A stretch of 39,179 nt of DNA. Source: Chara braunii. Lineage: Eukaryota > Streptophyta > Charophyceae > Charales > Characeae. Positions within the stretch are counted from its first letter, which is position 1; each line of letters starts with the position of its first letter. The position numbers and the translations under genes are program-made. Shown here piece by piece: positions 10,178 through 20,007 of this stretch. A model generated the notes under the pieces. It was given only the letters and a program-made list of their open reading frames with translations, searched no databases and was not told the DNA's origin. The stretch is from NCBI GenBank assembly GCA_003427395.1, contig BFEA01000186.1, forward strand, positions 1,733,665-1,772,843, in the 5' to 3' direction.

Positions 10178-11158
10178 GACGTGTGCTAGTCACGGAAGGC
10201 GCTAAGTTCTTGGCGGCTCACGTTAAGGAGAACCGCTAAAGTTTACCCTTCTAGTGACCGGCCTAGGAGCCACAGACAAATGGGGAACTGGCGCCATAAG
10301 AAGCCCAGTTCGTGTGTTCACTAGCTATAGACGGAGTGCAAGTATGCACTGCCTTCGTGGACAGGTTTGCGCCATAAGAAGTGCAAGTCTTGGGCAATCA
10401 GGCAAGTTGACAAAAAGACGCGACTGGAGCGTTGCCTTGATTATCTTTATGTCGCAGGCTGGTATTTCATCACTCGGGGAACAGAAAGAGTAATTATTGT
10501 CCAGAAGGACAAAGCGACCAACAAAAATTAAAAATGGATCCTTGACTTCAATGAGGCATTAAACGTTCGGTCGTTCAAGTTGAGTACTGACTCGTATAGT
10601 GGTAGCCGGACTACTTGCAAATGGCATTCACACCAAAGTTAGAGAAGTGGTGAAGTCATCATTAAAACAATGGCACTCTAACTCTGCTTGAGAGTCGGGG
10701 CACTCATATTCCTTGCTAGCAGTCAGTATGGGGCGGAATGAAAGAACTTGGCAACGCATCTCATCCTGTCGAAAAAGTCGTGACGGTCCAACCATCTGGC
10801 CGGTAGAGTGAAGATACTTAAGTCAGACGTCATTTGAGCGTCGCTTTATGTATTGACCATGCTTTGTTCCTTTGTTGATAAGCGTTGTTGGAGTCAAGTC
10901 GACTCTTGTCGGATAAAAGAAGGGACTAGGATCGCTCACAGTTTTCCTTCGCTTGGAATGTCACGTCCTAGTCGACCGACGTCGGTCCGATTCCTGGGAG
11001 ATCAGCGCCCCAGGGACGGACCACGTTCGGGTCCACTTTGGCGTTTAACCATGCGTACCTATGCTACAGCGAACGAGCAAATGCCCTCGGTCGGCCTACC
11101 TCTGCAATTGTATTATAAAAGTCTTCGCATGTTGGTCAGTAGCTCGGCGGGGATACGG

Positions 11159-11236
11159 CCCTAAGGGTGGTGACAACCCCTTAGGGAAGGTAAGTTGTGC
11201 CCCGCGAGAACCTATCCTGTCGTAGGGGACCGCGGG
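11159..11236 (+). other. Two adjacent RNA hairpins upstream of the PBS
   Basis: Hairpin 1 is CCCTAAGGG (11159-11167), loop TGGTGACAAC, CCCTTAGGG (11178-11186). Hairpin 2 has outer stem CCCGCG/CGCGGG (11201-11206/11231-11236) and inner stem CCTA/TAGG (11211-11214/11223-11226). The related LTR end at 31593-31674 keeps the loops but has different stems that still pair, which argues for selected RNA structure. The position in U5 of the genomic RNA suggests a role such as packaging, dimerisation or priming; that role is inference. Confidence 0.72.
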
Positions 11237-11600
11237 ATGTACAACTAGCGCACTCGGCCGGAGCGGCAAAGGGTCGGCATGGGTTACCGCGTCGTCCCCG
11301 AGTTGTCTCTAAAAAGTTGAAAGCCTAAGTTTCTCCTGCGTGACGCGGCCGGGAGGGCCCTCGCTCGCTCGGGGACAGATGCGCTCGACAGGTGGTGCCG
11401 TTGCCGGGGATAACGACAAACTACCGTTGTCCCTGGTGGAACGACACTCGGGAATGGAGCAAGTGAAAGATTATGCCGTAGGGGTTGTCTAAGAAAAAAA
11501 AGTTAGTAACCTCTGAACTTCTACAAGTGTAAGGAAGAAACCTTAATAGATGTTACCAAACTCCTAGGCTAATTTCTTGAGTTTATGTTTTGGTCCCTAG
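11190..11600 (+). other. Possible leader intron
   Basis: AAG|GTAAGT at 11187-11195 matches a consensus 5' splice site and is kept in the diverged LTR (near 31630). A pyrimidine-containing TTTTGGTCCCTAG ends at 11600, immediately before the first gag ATG. Splicing would remove the PBS and leader. No transcript evidence is available. Confidence 0.3.
11393..11410 (+). promoter_or_regulatory. Primer binding site, tRNA-Asp type
   Basis: TGGTGCCGTTGCCGGGGA lies two bases after the LTR end. It differs at one base from TGGCGCCGTTGCCGGGGA, the complement of plant tRNA-Asp 3' end used by Tat/Athila-like elements. It primes minus-strand DNA synthesis and fixes the 5' LTR boundary. Confidence 0.8.
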
Positions 11601-13043
11601 ATGGACGGTGCCGCAGGGCGTCTCGACAACGACGACGATGGGAGGAACGACATTCAAGAACTAGCACTGGTTATCCGGCAGTCGCAGCGAGAACCCTACC
11701 CCAAGATTGATGTTCCATTGTTCGATGGGAATCATGCCTCTTCTTGGGCAAACAAGTTTGAGCAATTGGGGTATAGCAACGAATAGACGGATGAGAAGAT
11801 GCTTCGCATGGTTAAAAGGTACTGTCAGGTGGAATACCGAGATGAGATCGATGAGCTGATGTGAATCTCCCGTAATTGGTCAGATTTTAAGGCGTGGTTG
11901 CTGGAGAAGTACCAGCTCAGCGATCGGTTACTCGACTTGCGAGATTTGAGGGCGGTGGATCATAAGAAGTTTGGTACTACCAAACAATTCTTATCGGACT
12001 TTGAGCGTGTGGCTCGCCTAATCCCGAATTTATCCGATAAAGATCGCTGCCTCATCTTCCTTGATAACTTCAACGACATCGAGCAATCGAAGTTGGTCGA
12101 AGGGATGCAAGGGAGGTATCACTGGACTAAGGTCCGGCAAAATGCGCTAGTGGCGAAGTTCGATGATATCCTCTACCGGTTGTTGAGGCAGCAAAAGGAG
12201 GAGCGGGAAAAGGTGAAGCTGGGAGAAGTAAAGAACGGTGAAATTTACAAAACTTTGACCTGCATGAGAGAAATGATGGAGGGCATAAAGGAGGAAAGGC
12301 TGAAGTTTCAAGTCATGTTGGCCAAAGAGAAAAAGAGTAAGACGAAAGGGAAAGAGTCAGTGGAAGAAGAAAGTGACAGTGAGAGCGAGGAGGGAAATGA
12401 GTCGCCTCGTAAGTTGACAAAGGCGGAGAGGAAGGTCTTGAATCAAATTCGAGGCGGACAGGGGACCTCCCGTAAGCAGGGGAAGAATGGCGGACAAAAT
12501 AATCAAGGGGGGAATGGCGGTGTTGGCGGTGGTTCGTCCGGACAAAGTTCGCAGGATTAAGGGCAGTTCCAACCATAGGGTGGACGAGGCCGCGGTCGAG
12601 GTCGTGGGAACGGACAGCGAAATCGTTGGGCGTGGCAACAGGAAGCCATATGTAACTATTGCGTAGAAAAGGGTCATATTATGCGGTTTTGCCAACTCCT
12701 TTCGAAAGATGAGAAGGAGGGCATAGTCTTCACCACGATACGTGGTGAAGTCTTTGATTACGAAGGGAATTTGATCGACCCCGACATTGAAGGGGGTATG
12801 AGGAAGGAGGCGTTTCGCCGAATGGGTCGTCCCCTGTCGGCGACGTTCCAGATTGCTTCTCCCGAAGAAGCGCGGTTGGCTGAGGTCGAGGAGGCCATGA
12901 CTTCGTTACATATTGACGACTCGTCGGTGGAACCAGAAGGGTTTAGGGAACAAATGGTAGAACGAGCGCAAACCGTCACTAGGCGGCTTGCCCGATGCCG
13001 GGACTCTATCATCCAACTTTGCGTGGACATGGAGGAAGTCTGA
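11601..13043 (+). pseudogene. gag (capsid/nucleocapsid) of the Ty3/gypsy element, broken
   Basis: One frame runs from the ATG at 11601 with stops at 11784, 11862, 12558, 12576 and 13041. The first part (YPKIDVPLFDGNHASSWANKFE) is the typical start of a gypsy gag capsid region. The part from 11898 (WSDFKAWLLEKYQLSD, FLSDFERVARLIP) continues the retrotransposon gag domain. A charged, Lys/Glu-rich and then Gly/Gln/Arg-rich segment follows. A CCHC zinc knuckle, CNYCVEKGHIMRFC, lies at 12651-12692 with exact C-x2-C-x4-H-x4-C spacing. Its role is to package element RNA into virus-like particles. It is non-functional as it stands because of the in-frame stops. Confidence 0.85.
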
Positions 13044-13220
13044 CCTGGAATGCCGAATGTCTTTCTCTTTGGCGAATGGGGTGATAAGAGAGAAGATGCG
13101 GCTGGTCAAGCACGGACGTCAGCTCCGAGAGAAGTATCGCAGACTGGGCCGATGGTAAGCACGATGTGACCCAGGCCTGTACTGAAGAGAAGTGCTCCGA
13201 CTGTAGCCGTTCAGACTTAG

Positions 13221-14165
13221 ATGCGGCGACAAAACGAGCAGCTTCAGAAGGAAAGAGAGTCTGAAAAGGCAGTGGAAGAAGAGTCCATCCCCGTTAGTAA
13301 GAACGATGAGGATAACGAGGATGAAAAGTTGCGGGCCGAAGAAGAAGAACGGGTTCGTCGTCGTGCTCTGGAAAGGGAACCTGAAAAAGGGAAGACCGAA
13401 GCAAGCGAGGAGGAACCGCGAAAGAAGAAGAACATCCACTCGATCCCCGTGAAGCAGGGGATCGATATCGAGCGACTCGTCCATAAGATCCTGGAAAGTC
13501 AGCGCGACTTGGTCACGCTGAAGGAAATTTTGGCGGTACCGTCGAAGATTCAAGAAGAGTTTAAACAACGGATGACTCGTGAGACAGTTATGACTGTTAA
13601 GCTCGGCGAAGTCATTCCGCCGGAGGCTAAGTGGTCCCCGCCTGGGACAAAGATGGATTGGCGAAGTGTGCCGACCGGCCATATTAAAGTCCAGATTGGT
13701 CAACAGAAGTATTCGGCACTCATGGATGATGGAGCCGAGATGAACATTATTCGTGAGCGTCATGCTATTGAAGTCGGGTTGAAGATCAATTGAGATGATT
13801 ACGGGTTTTGGGTGGGAGCTAGCGGATCGACCTCATTCTGGGGAACAACCGGTGGCGTTCTCGTCACGGTCGGAAAAGTTAAGGTCCGTTCGTATTTCTA
13901 CGTGTTACCTAGGGTGGAACACGAGGTGCTTCTAGGAAGGGCATTCCTATGTCGATCAGAAAGCATCATCATTAACAAGCATGATGGAACCATGTTTGTT
14001 ATCCTTTGTGATCCTGTCTGCGGTTACTACGAGGTGGTCAAGTGTGCAAACACTGGACCTTATTGTTCGCGGAACCGGCTGAATCCAGAATCGTATTCTT
14101 TCCCGGAGTCAGAAAAGTTGAGAAGGGAGAAGGAATCGTTAGGGGAGGAGCCGAACCCCTCGTGA
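13221..14165 (+). pseudogene. Protease region of pol, broken
   Basis: Same frame as gag. A long Glu/Lys/Arg-rich, coiled-coil-like stretch (about 13230-13430) leads to an aspartic protease domain with SALMDDGAEMNII; the DDGA at 13725-13736 occupies the position of the usual D-S/T-G-A active site. A stop lies at 13791-13793. The same frame then continues with LVTVGKVKVRSYFYVLP and VLLGRAFLCR, the later strands of the retropepsin fold. The frame shifts after 14165, and a short open stretch at 14173-14418 links to RT. Retropepsin cleaves the Gag-Pol polyprotein. Confidence 0.78.
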
Positions 14166-14501
14166 GTTCTCATTGACCCTGCCTGATATTGGGCAGACAA
14201 TCGATTTTGTGTCAAGACATGCGGCAGTTAATCCAAATGTGGTGCAAGCCTTGACGGAGATCATCACGGACACTGGAAGCGCAAGAACTATACGTCTTGT
14301 TTACTCTCCGTCGGAGGGGAATAAGGGTGAATATCAGGAATTGCCCTCCACTCCACAGGGTCCTTTTTTAGAGGACGCAAGCTTGACACCGGCGCCAAAC
14401 GTAAGTGCAAGAAAGTAGGTGTGAAGGCGAAGCTGGTACCTGTTCTGATCACTTAGGAGGAGGAAGTCTATTATCGTGAGGAGCGCGAGTGGATCAGAGA
14501 A

Positions 14502-15485
14502 ATGAAAGAGAGAGGTGAAAAAGGGTCATGTCGGTTAACCAAAGAAAGAGTGGAAAGTATGATCATTGGGGAGGAGGACCTCCTCACTGGGCAGGAAAAA
14601 TGGTATACCATCGATATATTGAGGGAGGAACATCTCTCCTATGCGTTTGATGATGATGAGCGAGGAAGATTGGATGTCGATAAAATCCCGATGATCAGAG
14701 TTCATATTGTACCACACGAGCCATGGAATGTAAGACGGCCACGTTATCCGAATCCGGAGGATCACCGTAAAGTAGTCGCGTATCTTGATGGAAAGATCCG
14801 GACGAAGGTTGCAGATTATTCTTACGGGCCATATGCATCTCCATGGTTCTGTTTCATCAAACCGAATGGTACCTTACGGTTGATTCAGGACCTCCAGAAG
14901 TTGAATTCAGTGACAGTACGAGATGCAGGTGGACTCCCACATGCGGACCTACAGTCGGAGTCTTGTGCAGGGAGGTCTATTATTATCCTGATTGATTTAT
15001 ATTTCGGGTATAACCATTTTCTCATTTACACTGCGGATCGGCCCAAGATGGCGATGCACACTCCTCGCGGGTTGATCCATATGTGTGTAGCGCCGCAGGG
15101 GTGAGCGAATGTCGTTGCCATTGTTCAGAGATATGTGACGAGGGTTATACAACCTTATTGTCCTGACATAACTTTGCCGTATATTGACGACTTGGTTATT
15201 CCAGGGCCTCGAACGAAAGACCTGGCGGAGGTGTTGTTGGGCATTCGCCGCTTTGTCTGGGAGCACATCAATGATGTGGTGAAAATCCTTAAGAGGTTGA
15301 AGGAATTTAATCTCACAGCTAGTGGGATTAAGTCTCGGCACTGTATGAAGAGAGCAGTGATCTTGGGATTTCTTTGCGACGAGAAAGGTCGCCGGCCGGA
15401 TGCGAAGAAGTCTAATAAAATCTTGGAATGGACGACCCCTTTCAAGTCGATCACAGAGGTGCGAAGTTTCCTTGGAACCTGTTGA
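14502..15485 (+). pseudogene. Reverse transcriptase domain of pol, broken
   Basis: Ty3/gypsy-type RT. Seen in order: ASPWFCFIKPNGTLRLIQDL (fingers, substrate-binding Lys/Arg), IILIDLYFGYNHF (motif A with catalytic Asp), CVAPQG followed by a TGA at 15102-15104 where the family normally has Trp, then LPYIDDLVI (motif C, YIDD at 15180-15191) and ILGFLCDEKGRRPDAKK with ITEVRSFLGTC (thumb). The frame ends at TGA 15483-15485. A further break occurs near 15520 before RNase H. The catalytic aspartates are intact, but the gene is interrupted. Confidence 0.9.
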
Positions 15486-16219
15486 TTCTGACGTATTTTC
15501 ATTTACAGGTTTGCCACCAGAGTCAGCACTTGCGAAAGCTTGTGCGTAAAGGTCAGAAGTGGGAATGGGGTTCGAAGCAACAAGCGGCCGTGGTAGATAT
15601 AAAGACTGAGTTCCGGAAAGGCGGATTGATGTTTGGAGTTCCTTTTTTTGATGATGATGAAAAACGTCATTTTGTTATTGAGACTGATGCGGGGCCCACA
15701 ACCCTAGGAGGAGTCCTGGTTCAAAACTATACCGAGGGGCAGGAAAGACCTCTCAGATTTGAGAGCAGAACTCTGAACGTCGCTGAGAGGAACTATTTCC
15801 AGTTCAAAAAGAAAACTTTGGTTGTGCTTCACTGCTTCCGCATCTCTCGGAATTATGTGTTTGGTAGACGCTTCATCCTGCGGGTAGATCCAACTGCTTT
15901 GGCTCAATCCTTAAGGAATTATTCACATGTTCATCCCACCGTTGCACGATGGTTGACTTATGTCTGGATGTTTGACTTTGAAATCAAGCGGATTTCGGAG
16001 AGTCAAAATCGTGCTGATGGGCTGAGTCGGGTTGAATGGGATCGAGAGTCGGATCAGGCAGAAGAATCAGTTCCGGTTGATGCCTTTCTGAAGGAGGAGG
16101 AGTCGCGATTGAGTATTAACTCTCTTGCCTACCTGACTGATGCGGCCACTCGACATGGAAAATCAATATGGAATACTCCCACCTGTCACGAGGTACGGTC
16201 AGAGCTCGTGATAGAGTAA
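15486..16219 (+). pseudogene. RNase H domain and connection of pol, broken
   Basis: After the thumb the reading moves to another frame near 15520 and is open to TAA 16217-16219. FVIETDAGPTTLGGVLVQ carries the first RNase H Asp, RFESRTLNVAERNYFQFKKK the second region, and FILRVDPTALAQSL the third. The Glu usually found in a QF-E/K-K-E-type motif is replaced in QFKKKTL. NRADGLSRV at about 16005-16030 is the classic end of the domain (normally NxxADaLSR). RNase H degrades the RNA strand of the RNA-DNA hybrid. Confidence 0.85.
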
Positions 16220-16264
16220 CCTTTCATTGAGGAGGACCCATGAGGCAAGCAGATCGCAGAGGAA

Positions 16265-16915
16265 ATGATGAAGCTGGCGTTGACCGATGACATCGACCTT
16301 GTGCTTGATCCGCTAACAATTGAACAGGGTCATAGGCAGTCTGACGACGCTTTCCAGACCATGGGAAGGATGTCATTCATCATGAACTTGTTAGTTCATG
16401 AGGATCGCCTGAGGTTAATGAACACGGAAGAAGGAAGCAGTGAGGTTAAGGAGACGTTTAAGGAGAAGGAGTACGAAAGGGAGTATAAAAAAATAGGCAT
16501 GTGGTTGAATGGGGAATTGGATGAAAGTGAGGTTGATCCAGTTGTGCGGGAGAAGAGCAAAGAATTCATTGTTCATGATGGTCACCTTTTTAAGAAAGTT
16601 GCTGATGGTGTCCCAAAGAGGGTGGTATGTGGAACCTCTCGACAGTTAGATGTGATTGTTGCTCTGCATGATGGGGTAGCCGGCGGGCATAGGTCTACGC
16701 GGGTAACTCTGAACAAGATCCAACGTCTCTATTTCTAGGAAGGGATGAGCAAGATGGTGATCGACTTCTGTAAATCTTGTTTCCCTTGCCAACAGAGGTC
16801 TAACATCCACTACCTCGAGCCCCTCCTTCCACGGTATGTGGCAGAACCAGGTGCGGTGGTGCATTTGGATCTCCTGGTAATGCCACCTGGGATAAATGGG
16901 TACAAGTATATCTTC
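16265..16915 (+). pseudogene. Integrase, N-terminal half (HHCC finger and first catalytic Asp)
   Basis: Continues the RNase H frame after a stop at 16217-16219. KEFIVHDGHLFKKV precedes the HHCC zinc finger: His in ALHDGVAGGHRS and Cys-x2-Cys in CKSCFPC. A TAG at 16736-16738 sits where the family has Trp (W-x-G-M). The core begins with VVHLDLLVMPPGINGYKYIF, containing the first Asp of the DDE triad. Homology then stops at 16915, because the rest of the integrase lies on the opposite strand downstream. Confidence 0.85.
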
Positions 16916-18562
16916 TGCAAGGTTGAACTACCCCTTCCTTATGACCGAAGCTGATCAGACCCGGCCATACAGTCGAGGCGACCCCATTCACCACAAAAGA
17001 AAAGACGATCAATATTTCCCTCATGGTGAGCGGTAATCGCCACCCTCACAAGCAAGGCTCCAACAAACATATTACCACCTTTCTCCCTTTCGATGATAGT
17101 ATAGCCATTCTCCTCGAAAGGAGAAATGACAACATCCCGTTATGGACCAGGAACAAAGTTCCGGCGCAGGCCTCACTACCGTCTACGGGGCTCACAACAT
17201 TAGGATTCCTCATTGCATGACAATTAAACAATACCAAGTCATAAGGCATGACGAGCAATCGAATCACATGTTCGACGAATAACATGTGTTAAACCAGACA
17301 TATGACCCAAGTACACATCATCTCCTTAGACATGCATTCACGAAATCTTGCATTCATAACCATATACACGGAGTTTCATAAGAACTTCGGGTTCTTCAGT
17401 CCTTCATATACGTGATGAATACTTTAACAATATAAGTATCCATAAGCCATTTCACTTCTTGCAATGAACATTCAATCATGATAGGAATCTCACAAAGTCC
17501 TTTGGTATCACAATCATCTTACGATCGTCGTGACAATAAGGCACAGATCCCTTATAACATTTCACCAAAAAACAGGAGTCACAATCCCATTAAGAACTTT
17601 TCAATCTCAATACTTTTATTAATACTTTATAACTTTCTTGGTTAGCCTAAGACAAAAGTCAGAATCAACTGAACCACAATACGAAAGCAAGAAGAATTAC
17701 CAAAATTAACGCCACCAATTACCTCCTGTACCCTTCCTTTCTAAAAGTTTTCACTAAATTCTTGGGATAAACTTCCGTAGATGTGCACCCGATACCCCAT
17801 TCCTACTCCGAGATTCATCCAACTTCTCTATTTCGTATGCCCCATGCTCTGTTTTCCTAGTGATCCGATATACTCCTAGCCACCGACTATCTACTTTTCT
17901 GGACCACTGTTTTTCTGGTGACATATCATACAACAAGACGATGTCTCCCACTTCCAACGGCTCTTTTTGTACACGTGGCCTCTTGTCCCATCTTTCCTTG
18001 TCAGCCTGCCTGCTTTCAGAAGTAGAGACAGCCGCATCCTCAATCTGTTCTTCAGTCGTCATGATCTGTCTTGCCCTCAATTCCAATAGCTCTTCCGTTG
18101 AAAGTTTCGTTTCCACGTCCTGTTTCTGCCAAGTGGTCAAGAAACTCTCAATCAAAAAAGTCGCATGTCGTCCAAACCATAATGTGACGGGATCATACCC
18201 AGTTGTTCGCTTGATGGTAACATTCTCAACGAAAAAGGTTGCCCTCAAATAATTCGGCCATCTTGATGGGTCCCCCTTGCACCATTTAACCAACAAGTTA
18301 GACAAGGTGGCATGTCCTCGTTCGACGAGTACATTGGTCTGGGGATGCGCTCTCGTCATATAACTGAAACTTACCGCAAGCCTTTTCAAAAGCGTTTGCA
18401 CCTCCTTTGCTCGAAACTCGCCTCCTCGATCCAAAACAATTTCCTGAACAAATGGATAACGAAGGTAATACTCGTCAATGCACTCTGCCAAGACTGACCC
18501 AGTACGTTCGCGAATTCACGACCATCAACGAACCTAATCAAATTGTCCCTAGAATACTGGAA
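16916..18562 (-). other. Internal inversion of the retrotransposon (about 1.65 kb)
   Basis: The integrase core breaks after TATATCTTC (ends 16915). Its continuation (RDNLIRFVDG) is read on the minus strand starting at about 18562-18546. Plus sequence GAA at 18560-18562 is the complement of the TTC at the left break, so the breakpoints share a 3-bp match. Inside the segment 16916-17753 is the non-coding continuation after the end of pol. It may be a real rearrangement or an assembly error. Confidence 0.7.
17754..18491 (-). pseudogene. Integrase, C-terminal half, inverted
   Basis: The first in-frame codon shown is TTG, not a true start; the domain continues upstream to about 18562 across a one-base frameshift near 18515. 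VLDRGGEF carries the second catalytic Asp and HPQTNVLVERGH the catalytic Glu of the DDE triad. The C-terminal part (VGDIVLLYD, SRKVDSRWLGVYRI, GAHLRKFIPR) is the usual gypsy integrase tail with an SH3-like/GPY-type DNA-binding region and no chromodomain seen. It belongs to the plus-strand element and is reversed with the segment 16916-18562. Confidence 0.88.
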
Positions 18563-19521
18563 TCGGAGGGAAAGTGGTGAGGCTCGAGTCTAAAGCGGGG
18601 CTTGACGTCGAGATGTTATCCTCTATGGATTACACCACTCATCGACGCATTCACGAGACATGTAGGAGATAAGTCATACATGATAATTAAGTTGGAGCGG
18701 GGATTAACCGGGCTGGACAGGGACTCTTGGAAGGATGATTTCTCTCGAGGATGGTGTCGGCACATACTGTAGTACAGTGTGAGTATCCTTGTATTTCATG
18801 GGGATTCTGGGTTAAAATCCTGACAGCGAGAGATATGCTGAGGTGTTAGGAATGCACCTCCATGAACATGAGAGGCCCAAGTTAAATTCATGGCAGTATG
18901 TGTTGTATGACGAAAGACCCGCAGGGGGTTAAGCCTGACGAGACCTAGATAGGGGGTTATAGCCTGAAGAGAGTACCATCAGGGGGATAAGCCTGACCCA
19001 TCTATGAGAGACTAAAGAAAGGATGAGTGGCCGTCAGTGGGATGATGCTAGGATCATTCTTCTAAAATGTTCTTGTAATAGTTGGGTAAAGTCAATTCCA
19101 GATTCCGGGGAAGGGTCTGCCAGAGGTTATTTCTGGCCCCATTCCAACTAGTGAGTGAATGAAAGATCTTCCGGAGGAAGGTTCGGAAGAATGAGGCTTG
19201 AAAGTAAGCCTTTATCTGTAAACGGCTTGAAAATAAGCCTTTGTCTGTGAAAAGCTTGAAAGTAAGCCTCTGCTATGGTGAAAAGTAAGTCAATGTTGGA
19301 AGTTATTGTAAGCAATGAAGTCTGCACGGAGCAATTTATAAAGAGTATTCAGAGGATTATGAACGGAATGAAAGATGAACGACGGAAACGTCGCTCGTCA
19401 CGTATGAGTATGTAAAATCTGAATTAAATCCAGATGCATTGTGATTATGTGATATATTTGGTAAGGTCTTATAAAGACTTTTCCTTCTCCTGCCTATGAT
19501 AAGCGACAGGGACGTCGCTTA
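18563..19521 (+). other. 3' non-coding part of the retrotransposon interior
   Basis: No gene. It contains three AGGGGG(T/A)TA-AGCCTGA units about 28-30 bp apart (18923, 18951, 18981) and the phased hairpin repeat at 19195-19268. It leads into the purine tract before the 3' LTR. Confidence 0.6.
19195..19268 (+). repeat. Three 29-bp-phased hairpin repeats
   Basis: GGCTTGAAAGTAAGCC-like units at 19195-19210, 19224-19239 and 19253-19268, exactly 29 bp apart. The first two form a perfect 5-bp stem (GGCTT/AAGCC). Confidence 0.8.
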
Positions 19522-19538
19522 ATGGGGGCGGAGAAGGC
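19522..19538 (+). promoter_or_regulatory. Polypurine tract
   Basis: ATGGGGGCGGAGAAGGC, almost all purine, lies immediately upstream of the inferred left end of the 3' LTR. This is the expected primer site for plus-strand DNA synthesis. Confidence 0.55.
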
Positions 19539-19873
19539 GGTCGAGACAAAAATCCCTGTGAGGGTTTTTGCCCGAGGTTTTCAATATCAGACACTGTCCG
19601 ACCTTTTTGTTGGATTATGAGACAGGATGAGATTGACGTCACCAAAGTTTGTTCAGACCAACCTTATAACTAGGAGACCTAAAGCCTGACGTCGTAGACA
19701 CATGACGTCATTGGCGTATAACGGCGTTGACGATTGATTGAAACAGCGGGAGTCAGCGGTATGACTTGACGTCCGCGGTTCCCGACAAGGCCACAGTGGT
19801 GCGCGATTATGGAAGGACTAAAGTTAGACTTACTCTACCTAAAAGGGTGGCGAGGATTCAAAGCGTATGAGGC

Positions 19874-20007
19874 TATGAGGCTTCTAGGGATCATCTTACG
19901 AGGATTAAAACCACGATGGTGGCCGAGAGACCCAGCAGCCTATGAGGCTACTAGGGACCATCTTACGAGGATTAAAGCCACGATGGTGGCCAAGAGACCC
20001 AGCAGCC
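19874..20007 (+). repeat. 67-bp tandem duplication in the 3' LTR
   Basis: Units 19874-19940 and 19941-20007, each beginning TATGAGGCT and ending CAGCAGCC. The 5' LTR has a single unit at about 6129-6195. Confidence 0.85.

Larger units (their letters stand above)
5787..11390 (+). repeat. 5' LTR (about 5.6 kb) of a Ty3/gypsy-type retrotransposon
   Basis: Long direct repeat of 19539-24125. Homology starts at about 5787/19539 and runs colinearly to 10278/24125, where the second copy is cut off. The right end is fixed by GCTCGACA at 11383-11390, directly before the PBS. The left end of copy 2 (gGTCGAG) is the inverted complement of the right end CTCGAC, which supports the boundary, although the canonical TG is mutated. 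The LTR holds a TATA box, tandem arrays, many perfect hairpins, A-tracts and an antisense hammerhead motif. No convincing protein gene is seen: the open frame at 9592-9900 carries a TGA in the other LTR. One ambiguous base lies at 9512. Confidence 0.85.

Noticed and set aside
10286-10300. TGGCGCC as an alternative primer binding site
   Set aside because: The following bases do not match a tRNA 3' end, and LTR homology and the LTR terminus place the PBS at 11393.
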